This document shows positions 1 through 11,172 of a stretch of 64,000 nucleotides of DNA, one piece after another. The stretch is from Sclerodactyla briareus (lineage: Eukaryota; Echinodermata; Holothuroidea; Dendrochirotida; Sclerodactylidae). The position numbers and the translations under genes were made by a program. Location of the stretch: contig JAODTK010000478.1 in assembly GCA_026419785.1 (NCBI GenBank), positions 124,001-188,000 on the forward strand, given 5' to 3'. Under the pieces are notes generated by a model. The model was given only the letters and a program-made list of their open reading frames with translations, made no database searches and was not told the DNA's origin. Each line of letters begins with the position of its first letter. Position 1 is the stretch's first letter.

Positions 1-443
1 AGAATATATATTGGTCAGGTTGGGTTCCTTAGGAACGTTTCTAGAATAATCTGCAATTTTCAGGGGACGGTTGCTTACTAACTGAAACGTGGGGGAATCG
101 TTACCTGCAATTTGAGGGAAGGGGGATTCAGCCAGTCAAATAAATTCCCTCGTGTGCTATGCGCCAACCTATGGTGCGCTCCGCTTAGGTAGAAACATCG
201 TAGTTGGCACTTTCACTAAACTAGTTCAGAGGGCCTGCTCTAAATCATCGTGTTTGTCTGCTTTCTCTCTTGCCGGCGTGCCCCTCTGTCCGTTGGACTG
301 TCTGCTGTCCGTACTCCGGACTTCCCTAATTTTGCGTCACGAAAGGGAACAATTATTGAGGAAATGGAACGGTTTGCTATAATGAGATGGTATGTCTGAT
401 AAGATAGGTATGGGAGCTATACATGACCTCATTTGTTGCTTTC

Positions 444-528
<85 letters not shown>
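444..528. repeat. (TA)n microsatellite
   Basis: About 85 nt of nearly pure TA directly upstream of the first LRR mini-exon, where a splice polypyrimidine tract would be expected. The other three copies of the unit lack this expansion. Confidence 0.95.
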
Positions 529-530
<2 letters not shown>

Positions 531-541
531 ATCATTTCCCG

Positions 542-613
542 AAACTTCGAACACAATGTCCTTCAAAGCATACCAGCAGGCTTGTTCGCAAATACGACAA
601 AACTAACACATGT
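542..613 (+). CDS. LRR mini-exon 1 (72 nt, one leucine-rich repeat)
   Basis: The exon reads one LRR: an asparagine in the N-x-L position, then SIPAGLF and NTTKLTHV, with the first base completing the previous codon and two bases left over (phase 2 in and out). A perfect donor (gtaagt) follows at 614. The acceptor appears damaged: where the sister copies read 'ttccag' or 'cctag', this copy reads 'ttcccg', so the A of the AG dinucleotide is missing. Exons of exactly one LRR in phase 2 are known from LRR receptors of the LGR/relaxin-receptor type; assignment to that family is inference. It may be a dead copy or carry a read error. Confidence 0.55.
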
Positions 614-1964
614 GTAAGTTTGCAACATTCACCATGTTCTTTCTTGCTGTCGACGTGGGCTCCAAACGACAGTGTTTTTCAACGACAAGGTAAACACTGT
701 TGTTTAGAAATAAATCTCGCCACCTACTAGTTCTCTCACTGTCATGGCATTTGAAGAAGTCGCGAGATTTGCATTGACAATTTAATGAGACGACAGACCA
801 AAACGGTGGACCTTATCGGGGAGAGCGGAACTCCCGGATGTTACAATTGATGTATTGCTCATATGGAATCAAACCGGAGAGAATCCGGATCCTGCGATTA
901 AATACAAAATCTGCACATTTTTGTGCTGGACAATGACCACAATGGTACCATTCGAGGCCAGAGTTACTACATTGATTGTAAAAAAAAAAATCATTATAAG
1001 TGAGCGGGATCTCTATATCACATCACCCTACTACTGTAATTCTATCAGCAAGGTTTCAGATTGAATCGACTAACCGTGTAATGAAATTTACCATCACTCA
1101 CATATATGCCCTCTGATATACTTAGAATACAAAGATATGAACGACAGCTGCTTCAAGATCTTTGTTAAGATACAGTAATTACCGGTAATAGTATCATCCA
1201 CAATAATTTGTCCGTTTATGACAGCACGGAATGTTCCATACAAATCACGCTGACGGTTGTGAAAATGTGTTTAGCGGAACAAGTTAGCGCTAATACATTG
1301 TGATTAATCTACTCGGTACACCCAATTCATCCACACATTTTCATTCACTACAAGTAACCCATCACACACACAAACAAAAACAGACATATCATACACGACT
1401 CCCTATGTATACATACGCACAAATGAATCGTTCCCAGAAGAGACAACGCCCATTTAGATTATGTGTAAACTCTCTGTTCTGTGCTTACTGTTTGCTTTGT
1501 GAGAGTCACTTCACTTAGTTATTTACTCACACAGTAAACACACATTCGTGTTAACGAAACGTTTGTTTTCACTTACATGGCGGGCGGGCCTATATTGAAT
1601 TCCTCGTTCACTTTCCGGCCATAGCAAAGACCGTTGAGTCATATTTCTGCCGACCTTTTTGCATCATTATTAAAACTATATGACAAAATATCTAGATAGA
1701 TCGAACGAGGATCGGATATCCTCTAAAGGTAACCAATTCGTTAGTTATTAGTTTCATACTAGTAGACTCACAAAAACTCAACACGAAACTCCTTCATACA
1801 AACCGAGTTACGAATACCTGGATCAACGTGGCTGATAATGTTGTTAACTCTTCGAATCTATTTAAGTTTTCGAACGGAAGCTGGATAGGCACTCGGAGAA
1901 TAAGACATTCGTTTATAACTTCAAAAGCGATCTAAATTCTGACGGCATCACCTGTAGTACCCAC

Positions 1965-3080
1965 GTAAGTTATTCCCTATTGGGTTTCCGCAATGCTACG
2001 GTCATAAAGCTCACTGTTCGTACGAACACTGAAGTTCGCAAGAATGTTGCGATTTCTTACAGTGTTCCTAAGGAGTTCGTACGGCCGCCGCAATACGCCT
2101 TGAGGGGTTCGTGAGAAAATACAATGAACCTCTTCGTCTGATGGCCTGAAAGTTCTTACGAATGCCGTAAGAATGACGTGAGATCTTCTCGCGCGCGGCG
2201 ACTTACGGCCGTCTCAAGAAGTTGTTGTCTTTCAGTCAACGTACGGTGAACTCATGTGCAACTCGCGGCACACTCAAGTAGTTCGTACGTAAATAGAGAT
2301 ATACACTCGGGAATGTTCCCCTTGTGGTATTTTCTACAATTCTGGAAAAGATCGCCATTTTGAAGCGGACAATACTGATCATGAGACAATAACACTAGCA
2401 TATCCCCTGCAGCTTCAGCTGCAAATGAGGCAGAACGATGATTTGTCGCTGCAACTGGTTGATTCGAATGGAGAGGAAACGGAACGGCGGCATCGTTTGG
2501 TGCGGTGTCGCCCATGGATGCGCGGCGCATATTTTGGGCATATGAGACACTTTTTAGTGAGCTGGATCGAGAAGGTCATCATCGTCGCAGGCGCTAGATA
2601 TGTATTGTTGAGTGTCTACGGATACAGGCAACACCCGACACCTCCGCTATGAGGCGTTGGTAAGAACGCTGTGCGAACTTTGATAAGAAACAATAGTTCT
2701 CAGAATGTCGTAAAAAGTTCTCAAGAGTTCTTGCAGTGAACCTACGGCCCCCGTGAGGCAGACCATATGCCCAGAAATGCGCCGTTGGACCGAATGGTAT
2801 TCACACATATCAATGCGGAGTTCTTACGGGTTTCTTTACGTACGGCTTCCGTACGGTTAGGTCATTCTGAGTGTTTTCGTAAGAATTGAAAACAAATCTT
2901 GGGCATTATCATCGACCTGGCTACGATCTTAATTAAGAACGGTCGCTGAGCAGTTTCCCCCCCACCCCCCGCCAAATTTCGTAAGGAACCTCAAGAACGC
3001 TGTAAGAAAAGGATCAAAAAATCCCCAACATCGTTCGTAGAACCGTTTGTCTAGCCTGTGAAACAATCTGGGCATTATCA
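1965..3080. mobile_element. PIF/Harbinger-like DNA transposon remnant
   Basis: This segment interrupts the duplicated LRR unit between the tail of copy A and the head of copy B. It is full of 'gtaagaac' and 'gttcttac' motifs in both orientations. The two ends form an imperfect inverted repeat: about 2048-2075 (tttcttacagtgttc) matches the reverse complement of about 2985-3015 (tttcttacagcgttc). Its only coding remnant is the Harbinger-like N-terminus at 2425-2652. Exact termini and target duplication could not be fixed. A short direct repeat (gggcattatcatcga) at about 2903 and 3069 lies near the right end. Confidence 0.5.
2425..2652 (+). pseudogene. Harbinger transposase N-terminal fragment
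   Basis: The translated stretch holds RRHRLVRCRPWMRG followed by an aromatic-glycine segment. It resembles the basic '(R)RRR-x-W/V-R-P-W' segment near the N-terminus of HARBI1-like Harbinger nuclease proteins. Shortly after, the reading continues better in another frame (ETLFSELDREGHH at about 2546-2585), which indicates a frameshift. The catalytic DDE domain is absent, so this is a truncated pseudogene inside a short element. Family assignment rests on one motif and the surrounding inverted repeats. Confidence 0.42.
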
Positions 3081-3104
3081 TCGAAGCAAATACTGCCTAT
3101 TATT

Positions 3105-4690
3105 TCTGATCCCCTGTGAATAATCGTGTCCGTCTGCTTTCCCTCTTGCCTTCCTGCCCCTTTGTCTGTTGGAATGTCTTTTTGTCTCACTAATACAGTT
3201 TTCAACGGAAGAGAAACACTATTGGAGAAATGAAATGTACAGAGCTGTTGCTATAATAGAATTGTAGGTCCAATAAGGTAGGTACGGAAGTGATACTTAA
3301 TAATCATTTGTGTATTTTTTTTCTTCAATCCTTTCCTAGGAACTTCGGAGACAATGTCATCAAAACATAACCAGCAGCTTGTTCTCACATACACAAAACT
3401 ACCACAAGTGTAAGTTTGCAAAAACAGTTAACCATGTTCGTTTTAATTGTCGAAGTGCGCTCCGAAAAATAAACACTGTTGTTTATAGATGAATTTCGCC
3501 ACCTACTCGCTCTTTCACTGCCATAGCAATGGAAGTAGTCGCGAGATTTGCATAGACGAAAATTAATGAGACGACAGACCAAAACGGTGGCCCATATCGG
3601 AAAAGCCGGAACTCCTGGATTTTACAAATTGGTTGATGGCTCTATCAATCATAAAGGAAAGATCCGGATCCTGCATTAAATACAGAAATGCACTCTTTCG
3701 TGCTGTACAATGAACACAATGGCACACATACGGGGTCAGAGTAACTACATTGATTGTAAAAAAGTCCACAAACCAATATCTCCGTTAACGTGAAGGCAGT
3801 GAGCGGGATCGCTTTATCACCCTACTCTTGGAATTCTACCAGCAAAGTTTTACATTGACTAGACTAACTGTGTACGATACTGTATCAAGATCGGTGTAAG
3901 AAACAGCTATTAGGAGAATAGTGTCATCAACAGTATTCGTCTACTTATGGCAGCACGGAATGCTCCATAGAAATCACGCTGGCGGTTGGAAATATGTATT
4001 CAGCGGAACAGGATTAGCACTAATACAATATGATTCATCTGCTTGGTACACCCAATTGATCGACACAATTCTCTTATCCACTACCAGTACCATCAACACA
4101 ACCGACACACCCGTACATACACGCACTCATGCATGAACACTCGCGCATGTTCCATACGCACAATAAGGGTCCCACGAAAGAGCCAGCGCCTGTTTCGATT
4201 TTGTGTAAACCCTCATCTCCGTGCTTGTTGTGTGCTTTGTGATTTGCACCTCCGTAGTTTTTGTGTAATCACTCACATAGTAAACACACATTCGCTGTAA
4301 CGAAACTTTTGTTTTCATTTACCTGAGGGCCTAATGTATTTCCCTTTCACGTTCCAATCATAGCTAAGACTGTTGATTCCTATCTCTGCCGACTTGTTTT
4401 GCCTCACTATCAGAAACTATTTGAAATAACTAAATAGACCGAACGAGGAGGGGAAACGCTCTAACGTTGAACCAGATTCGTTAGATATTAGTTTCATACT
4501 TAGAGGCAACAGGAAATAAGAATAGTAGACTCACAAAAATCAAGACAAAATTCTCATACGAACCGAGTTCCCATTACTTGGAACAACCTGGCTGATATGT
4601 TGTTGACTCTTCGAATCTAATTCAAGTTTTCGAACGGAGGCTGGATAAGCATTCGAAAAGAAGACATTCGTTTATAACTTCAAAGGCGAC
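3105..4690 (+). repeat. Tandem segmental duplication, copy B
   Basis: Second copy of the LRR-exon unit, in the same order as copy A: pyrimidine leader (3125-3185), mini-exon (3340-3409), 'gagacgacagaccaaaacgg' block (about 3568), 'ggatcctgcattaaatac' block (about 3667), CA-rich stretch (4095-4140), and a tail with 'gttttcgaacggaggctgg' (about 4627). Copy C begins immediately after, with exon-to-exon spacing of 1.62 kb. Confidence 0.75.
3340..3409 (+). pseudogene. LRR mini-exon 2, frame-broken (70 nt)
   Basis: Splice acceptor (tcctag) and donor (gtaagt) are both intact, and the body aligns along its whole length with mini-exon 1. It is 70 nt rather than 72, and the phase-2 reading hits a stop after about nine codons. 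Either it is a decayed duplicate or two bases were lost in sequencing. Confidence 0.55.
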
Positions 4691-4963
4691 CTAAATTGAA
4701 AAGGAAAGCAAACTACCTTAATTCTGATACCCTGTGGATAATCGTGTCTTTCTGCATTCTCCCTTCCTGCCTGCCCGCCTCTCTGTCTGTTGTAATGTCT
4801 TTCTTTCTGCTGTGTGCTTGACTTTCCCTAATAATGCGTCAAGAAAGATAAACAATTATTGACGAAATAAAATGTTACAGAACTGCGGCTATAATGACTA
4901 GTGCCTTTCCAAAATGTAGATGTGGTAGTTATACATGACCATTTTTTTCCTATCATTTTCCAG

Positions 4964-5034
4964 GGACTTCAGAGACAATGTCATCGGAAGCATACCAGCA
5001 GGCTTGTTCTCAATACGAAAAAACTAACACATGT
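4964..5034 (+). pseudogene. LRR mini-exon 3, one base short (71 nt)
   Basis: Excellent acceptor (attttccag) and donor (gtaagt). The reading gives NVIGSIPAGLFS, a clear LRR core, then shifts because the 'aatacgacaaaac' stretch of copy A is 'atacgaaaaaac' here. At 71 nt it is one base short of the 72-nt exon. A single homopolymer error would restore the frame, so it may be functional in the animal. Confidence 0.55.
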
Positions 5035-5881
5035 GTAAGTTGCAAACATTTACCAATTTCGCCTAATTGCCGAAGTGCGCTCCAAACGACAGTGTTTTTC
5101 ACTGACAAAGTACACACTGTTGTTTAGAAATAAACCTCGCCACCTACTCGTTCTCTCACTCACCACTGCCATTGCACATAGAAGTAGTCACGAGATTTGC
5201 ATGGACAATTTAATGAGACGACAGACCAAAACGGTGGACCATATAGGGAAAATCGGAACTCCTGGACGTTACAGTTGATTTAATGCTCATATAAAACCAT
5301 ACCGGAGAGATTCCGGATCCTGCGATTAAATACAGAATATGCCCCGTTTTGTGCTGGACAATGAACACCTGGCACACATTCGAGTCAGAGTTACAATATT
5401 GTTTGTAAAAAAAAAACAACAACTCAATATATCCGTTTTCGTGAGTGCAGTGAGCGGGATCGCTTTATCACCCTACTCTTGGATTTCTACCAGCAAGGTT
5501 TCACATTGACTCGACTGACCGTATAATGGCAATTTACCATCACTCATATGTATGCCTTGTGACCTACTTACAATACAAGATGTGAACGATAGCTGCATCG
5601 AGAACGGTGTAAAAAAACATCCATCAACGATAATAGCGTCACGAACAGTATGTGTCTACTAATGGCAGCACGGAATGCTCCATAGAAATCACGCTGGCGG
5701 TTGGAAATATGTATTCAGCGGAACAGGGTTAGCACTTATACAATATGATTGATCTACTCGGTACACGTCATTGATCCATTTTATAACTACAAGTTTTACC
5801 ATCACATAAAACATAACATAACATACAGGCACTCACACGTCAACACCTTGCAACTTACCATAACACACATAATTTGATATT

Positions 5882-5916
5882 CCCCCCCCCCCCTCCCCCC
5901 CCAAAAAAAAAAAAAA
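5882..5916. repeat. Poly-C followed by poly-A tract
   Basis: Two C runs separated by a single T, directly followed by a run of about 14 A. It sits inside duplicated copy C; the corresponding place in copies A and B has no such run. Confidence 0.9.
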
Positions 5917-6005
5917 CGACCGTAATTGTTGTGTGCTTAGCAAATGTTACCCCACATAGTTGGTATGTAATCACTCACACAGAGAACACACATTCAACAT
6001 AACAT

Positions 6006-7020
6006 CGAACTCAATGGTCATCTTCATCTTAACCATCAACGAGGGACTAGTGTCATTCACCGATAGTTAAACAGTGCAATTATATATCCTCAGTTCCGAA
6101 GAACTTGCATATCATGATTTACAGTGATTTCAAACTGCTGGAACAAATCAATTGAGAGTCAAATATACCGGATCAAATAACATTGTCCGATATGTTCTCT
6201 GAAACCACCCCTATTAAGTGTTTACAACGTCCGGCGATGGAGCTCCGTCTCATATTCAGGTGGGCCCCTCCCAAATTACGGTTTTGAACGGTCTGGCGGA
6301 GACCTTTGTTTTTCGGCAGTATACATTACTACATGCGATTCATCACCTATTTCGTTCCACGTTTGCACTAATTTTTCGCACGAAGTCCTTTGAAATGTGT
6401 TATATAATACACGTCCTACATTCCACGTGCAGCCCCCCTTCTTCCCGCCTCGCTTCAGTTGTCTCGTACTATTCCCTCCCCAACTCGGTACTTTTCCCTC
6501 TCTCTCTATCAGTCGACCCCGAGGGAGGTGCTTTCCTCTTTGCTGTCAATATGCCAGAGGCCCTACACTCATTTGATTACATTTAATAGTCTTATAACCG
6601 ATTCGCGTATCCATTTTTACAAGAAATATTCAAAATAAATTCCTACTGCAAGTAAGCATAAGTAGAATCATAAAAGGGCATTGATGTCATTGCAAAATCC
6701 TTGTAATCCATTTGCTACCGATAAGTTGCAGCAGTAAAACTTTCATGTTATCATTTATCAAGCAATCGGGAATGAAACGTTATTTACCACAGCAGAACAG
6801 TATTTTTCAATCTACTGATTTTCCTGTTTAATGCAATTTAAAACACAACCATTCTTCGTCACGACAGACCAGCCTGCCCTCCGAGTTCTCATCTCGTTGC
6901 ACTTTTTGTTTCACAGATTCTTCGATTCCAACCGCCTGGAGAGCTTGCCAAGTGTTTCTGTTCGCTGAAACAACGAAAGTGAAAGTGGTGTAAGTTACGA
7001 ACCGTTGATTCATGTCATGT
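6006..7020. other. Inserted segment without recognised gene
   Basis: This stretch separates two parts of duplicated copy C. A 122-codon open frame (6218-6586, +) contains no motif I know, has no splice context and is serine/leucine-rich. I treat it as chance. Nothing else was identified. Confidence 0.4.
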
Positions 7021-7039
7021 TGATCCATGTGATAATAGT

Positions 7040-7123
7040 AAAATAATGATAATAATAATAATGATAATAATAACAATAACAATAACAATAACAATAACAA
7101 TAATAATAATAATAATAATGATA

Positions 7124-7172
<49 letters not shown>

Positions 7173-7192
7173 GTAGTAGTAGTAGTAGTAGG
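7040..7192. repeat. (AAT)n/(AAC)n/(ATT)n/(AGT)n microsatellite
   Basis: A compound trinucleotide tract: aataat, aataac, then attatt, then agtagt. It abuts the 3' end of the minus-strand LINE at 7195, so it is probably the expanded 3' tail of that retrotransposon. The poly-Asn, poly-Ile and poly-Tyr readings across it are meaningless. Confidence 0.95.
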
Positions 7193-7194
7193 CA

Positions 7195-8066
7195 CCCTTC
7201 CGTCTCGAGAGACAATGGTATGCACCCTGGAAAGTCAAATCAGACTTGTTGAGAGCAGCGTCTGGTATGGCTTCAGCAGTCCAATCCTGGCGTGACAGTC
7301 TCTGCCGCAGTTGTTGCACACAAACTGAGACTGTGGGGTGGTAGTGACGCTCTGTTGTCTCTCTTCCCTTCGTGCCCTCCTTTTTCTAGCTGTAGGGTCA
7401 TTTTCTCCTCTCCCCTCTTGGGTGCAGCCCTGCCAGCATGGCGCCATCCGTTTCACGATAGCGACCAAAAGTTCCTCCCATTTGGACTTGTCGATGCCCC
7501 CTTTTGAGTTTAAGGTCGCGCTTGCAGACGTCCCTGTAGCCCAGTGCTGGGCGATCCGTTGGGCGGCATCCTGTAGCCAGTTCGCCATACAGGAGGTCCG
7601 TGGGAATGCGACGTCCCCATGCGGTGTACGTGGCTGAGCCACCTGAGCCGAGTTGACGAGCATTGAGATGCATGCTGATGGAGCCTGCTTTCTCCAGTAC
7701 ACCACAGCGTGGTGACATTTGGTCCTGCCATTTATGCCCAGGATAATGCGTCGGAGGCAGCGAAGATGGGAACTTCCCAAGCGGTTCTCCTGTCTGGCGT
7801 AGGTTGTCCAGGATTCACTGCCGTACAGCAAGGTGCTGAGGATGCATGCCTGATATACCTTGATTTTGGTGTTCAAAGTTAGCTGCTTGTTCTCCCACAC
7901 TCGCTTGCTCAGCTTTGACATGACAGCAGCAGCTTGGCGATACGCTCATCGATCTCTGTATCAAGCGACAGGCTGCTGGTCACAGTGGAACCACGGTAGG
8001 TGAGTGAGCGACCCTCAAGTACTCGCCGCTGATGTTGATTGATGGCTGTGTAGGAACGTTCTTGGC
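7195..8066 (-). pseudogene. Non-LTR retrotransposon, RT C-terminal part
   Basis: The minus strand reads, in order, a thumb-like segment (RSLTYRGSTVTSSLSLDTEI, at about 8020-7940), then KVYQACILSTLLYGSESWTT (about 7860-7800) and LRCLRRIILGI, then in other frames RLRWLSHVHRMGTSH and YGELATG. It ends with a C-x2-C-x3-C zinc-knuckle-like segment (CNNCGRDCHARIGL, about 7325-7285). This is the 3' half of an endonuclease/reverse-transcriptase LINE common in invertebrates. At least two frameshifts break it and the catalytic core is missing upstream, so it is a 5'-truncated copy. Its 3' end runs into a trinucleotide microsatellite. It lies in the segment that splits duplicated copy C. Confidence 0.85.
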
Positions 8067-8096
8067 CCATTATTTATTATTATTATTATTATTATA
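8067..8096. repeat. (ATT)n microsatellite
   Basis: A short ATT run at the truncated 5' border of the minus-strand LINE. Confidence 0.85.
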
Positions 8097-8264
8097 TTGG
8101 AATGATTATATAACTGTCAGCTGAACTTTGATTACCATACCTGTAACCCATTTAAGGGTAAGCAGACCACATCATTATGATAATCATAATCACAGCAACA
8201 ACAGGAGCGTTACGCTCGCTCACGAGGTGATATGATGAAGTGTTCAAACCTATAGTGATGTTCA

Positions 8265-8315
8265 TACTAGAGGCCACAGGAAAGATGAATAGTTGACTCA
8301 CAAAAAATCAAGACT
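8265..8315 (+). repeat. Orphan piece of the duplicated LRR unit
   Basis: The stretch 'agaggccacaggaaag' through 'gactcacaaaaaatcaagac' matches 4500-4555 of copy B. It is the continuation of copy C after the insertion at 6005. The next part of the unit resumes only near 12665, which marks a second insertion. Confidence 0.6.
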
Positions 8316-8439
8316 CTTGAGTTTGTAGCTCAAACCAGCTATGCTGGTTGAGCTATTGGAATCTGCGTGTCACTCTATCTATCTTCTATCTATCCATCTA
8401 TCTATCCAGTGTGTTAACAATTGCCTTTCTGGCTCCCAC

Positions 8440-9700
8440 CAGGTCCTTCTGTGATGGATGTCGACCAAACGTGACACAATGTCATTGACCCTTGCACCTG
8501 GGGTTTTTTTTTTTGACCTTGTGAAGGTAAAAGCCATTAAAAGGGCATATAGGCCATTATGTGTAAAATTTCAAAATGTATCTCCTCCCACAAATTTTTT
8601 GTGCACAGTGCTGAATGTTCGGTATTAAACAAATGATGGTCTAACTGCCGTACCTTCGGGGTGTTCAGGATTTTTTGGTCCAAGGCCCACTCGGGCCCAA
8701 GGGCCCATTTTATGAAATTTTCACACAATAGTACTTGAAATCAATCTCCTTCCACACGATTCATTTGATGTTCTTCTAGGTTTACATGTGTGGTCCTTGG
8801 GTAGCTGGCTACCGGGGTCGTTCGGGAATTTTGGGCTCAGGACCCACTTTGGGCCAAGGGCCCATTATATGAAATCTATAAAATCTTGTATCTCCATACA
8901 AATTTTGTTGCACAGTGCTGATGTTCAGTCGTAATGGTGGTCTAATAGCCATATCTGTAGAGGTTCCCCAGGGAATTTGGTCCCAAAGCCCAGTGTGGGC
9001 CCTGGGCCCATCAAGTGGAATTTCGCAAAATGCCTTCTCCGTTACAAATTTTAGTGCACCATGCTGACATTCAGTCATAATGATGGTCTGACAGCTGTAC
9101 CTTTGGTGTGCTCAGGAACTTTGGGGGTCCAATGTCCACTCGGGCCCGTCTGCCCATTTCATGAAGTTTAAACAATGGTACTTGAAGGCATCTCTTCCCA
9201 ATTGATTTTCTTTAAAGTTACTGTTAATAGGCTTGGTAGACAGCCATCGGGAATTGAGAGCCCAATTTATGAAATACTGCAAACTATTCTATCGCTACAA
9301 ATCAGTGCACACGTGTCTGATGTTGTTCATAATGATGGTTTGATAGCCATACTTTGGGGGTGTTGAGGCGTTCTGTTCAAAGGTCTGACTCGGGCCCTTG
9401 GGCCCATTATATGAATTTTCACACAATGGTGTTCGACATGATCTCCTCCCCACAAGCTTCAATTGGTCTGCTTCAACGTTACATGTAATGGTCTTCAGTA
9501 ATTTAGGGCCCAAAGCCCAGTTTGGGCCCTAGGGCCCATTCAGATGCAATACTGCGCAATATAGTATTCCCTTACAAATCTAGTTGCACGTGCCAATGTC
9601 GGTCATAAGGACATCTAATAGCACATATCTTCATGGGGGCCTCTTGAAATTTGGCCAGTGTGGGCCTGAGAGCCTGATACTGTCACTCTCTATTTCCCCA
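8440..9700. repeat. GGGCCC-bearing satellite, about 7-8 monomers of 130-155 bp
   Basis: Monomers share 'gggcccaagggcccat' (seen with variation near 8692, 8846, 8994, 9140, 9390, 9527 and 9660), 'tatgaaatttt', 'atctcctcc' and 'aatgatggtctaa'. Two monomer flavours are recognisable: one with the 'tgatggtctaa' block and one with the 'ttacatgtggtc' block. Divergence is high, so the array is old. No coding content. Confidence 0.75.
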
Positions 9701-10484
9701 TACTGGGGACTTTCCCCATTAGCCCTGCAACACCCCCCCCCCCCCATAATTTTCCCCCACCACCACTACTATGATGTCCAATTACAGTTTCATGAACTTC
9801 CATTCACAAGTCCACTCAATTTTCACGTACTGTGTGGACCTCGAACTACTAGGTTTGGAGACACATGTCAGAGTTAATAACAACAAGGCACCTCGATTGC
9901 CTATAAAACCACTCCACTGGGGAGTTGATTGGAGCCCACTGGAGGAGTCCTGTTGAGGACGAGGTTCAAACCTCCCTTGCATGAACTGGCCTATAGTGGG
10001 TCAGCATGAGGAGAGGATAAAGTTTTTAGGACACAGGGTGTACAAAAATGGAAGGGAGAGAATTGAGGATAGGCCAAATCATGAAGGGATGACCCCCACC
10101 CTAAATATGCATATTGTGACACTTAATATGTTGATTTAGATGGAAGTATGATAATAGAATAATTTTACAACCGATCTGAATATAAATTGCAAATATGGGA
10201 GGAACAAACAAAAACAAAACTTGCGAATCACCTGCCACCCCTCCTCACCTAAAGACAGGAATGAGGTTTATGCGATGGCAGCAGTAACTGCAAATGTTGT
10301 TGTGGAGCATGGACAGGCAAGTGTGGGGTGCCCTCAGAATTGGTGATGAAGTTAGAGTAATAGTCAATTTTATAGTAGTCTCTTAGGCTCTGGTATAAAT
10401 ACAAAAAAAAACATAGAAAAAGTCAGTAAGTATGAACATCAAGAGAATAGACTATTAATTAGAATAATTGCCTATCCACCCCTC

Positions 10485-10680
10485 CTAAAAAAAATAATAG
10501 GATTGAAAATCAGAAATGGAATAAGGGCAATTGAATAACAGTATATAGATTAAGAAATGAGAAATGGTGGTTGAAAAATATACGGCATTGCAATCCCAGC
10601 AACTGCCAATAATCCCCACTGCTTCACTAGCAAGTGTAAGGCACGCTATACATATAGGATTCATATAGAACGATGCCAAT
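10485..10680. other. Featureless AT-rich stretch
   Basis: No coding motif, repeat or splice structure recognised, here or in the preceding bases from about 9700. Confidence 0.4.
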
Positions 10681-11051
10681 ATGGATATGAGTGGACCCCT
10701 TCCCCCGAAAAAAATCTTGCAACCCACTCCCTACCCAAAAGTATTGTGTGTTAATGCTTGTATGAATATGACACAAGTTACCCTCCCTTCTGTGAAATGT
10801 TGGATCTAGTACAATAGAAAAAATACCCAACAACAATCGCCCTCTCCCATCTGAGGCTGGGATAGGCTGGGATGAGTTGACCTTCCCCCGAAAAATCTTG
10901 CCAACCCACTCCCCTGCCCATGCAGAAGTATTGTGTTTTAATGCTTGTATGTATATGAGACAAGTTACCCTCCCTTCTGATAATGTTGGATCAAGTACAT
11001 AGAAAAAATACCCAACAACAATCGCCCTCTCCCATCTGAGGCTGGGATAGG
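10681..11051. repeat. Direct tandem duplication, two units of about 185 bp
   Basis: 10681-10864 and 10865-11051 match along their whole length. Both contain 'cttcccccgaaaaa', 'aagtattgtgt', 'ttaatgcttgtatg' and 'acaacaatcgccctctccc', and both end at 'gaggctgggatag'. The differences are mostly 1-nt indels. The long minus-strand open frame across both copies has no recognisable domain. Confidence 0.85.
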
Positions 11052-11134
11052 TAACTGTGCAGTAGCCTTCATTATAATACAATCTGTGTACAGTAGCCCA
11101 CAGACATTTGCTTGGAGAAAAATGCCATCTATAG

Positions 11135-11135
<1 letters not shown>

Positions 11136-11170
<35 letters not shown>
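11136..11170. repeat. (TA)n microsatellite
   Basis: Roughly 35 nt of TA directly downstream of the two-unit tandem duplication. Confidence 0.9.

Positions 11171-11172
<2 letters not shown>

Larger units (their letters stand above)
120..1962 (+). repeat. Tandem segmental duplication, copy A (contains LRR exon 1)
   Basis: This stretch matches about 3105-4690, 4735-6005 and 12680-13800 in the same order. The shared blocks are a pyrimidine-rich leader ending in 'ctgcccctctgtc', the LRR mini-exon, a block around 'gagacgacagaccaaaacgg' (about 787-810), a block with 'ggatcctgcgattaaatac', and a tail around 'gagttttcgaacgg' or 'aagttttcgaacgg'. Copies differ by scattered substitutions and small indels, so the duplication is not recent. 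Copy A carries a (TA)n expansion directly before its exon. Confidence 0.75.
4735..6005 (+). repeat. Tandem segmental duplication, copy C (interrupted)
   Basis: Third copy of the unit. It runs from the 'ataccctgtggataatcgtgtc' leader through mini-exon 3 and the 'ggatcctgcgattaaatac' block to the CA-rich part, where homology stops near 6005. A 50-nt piece of the missing tail reappears at about 8265-8315, and the rest at about 12665-12790. Copy C was therefore split by two later insertions. Confidence 0.7.

Noticed and set aside
423-617. 64-codon frame starting in (TA)n
   Set aside because: Only the last 24 codons (the LRR mini-exon) are meaningful; the Tyr-Ile repeat before it is microsatellite.
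6218-6586. 122-codon open frame as a gene
   Set aside because: No motif, no homologous pattern, serine/leucine-rich, and located in an inserted repeat-like segment.
7010-7252. Poly-Asn, poly-Ile and poly-Ser open frames
   Set aside because: Translations of a trinucleotide microsatellite on both strands.
9890-9985. tRNA-like 'gaggttcaaacctc'
   Set aside because: A B-box-like hairpin without acceptor, D or anticodon arms.
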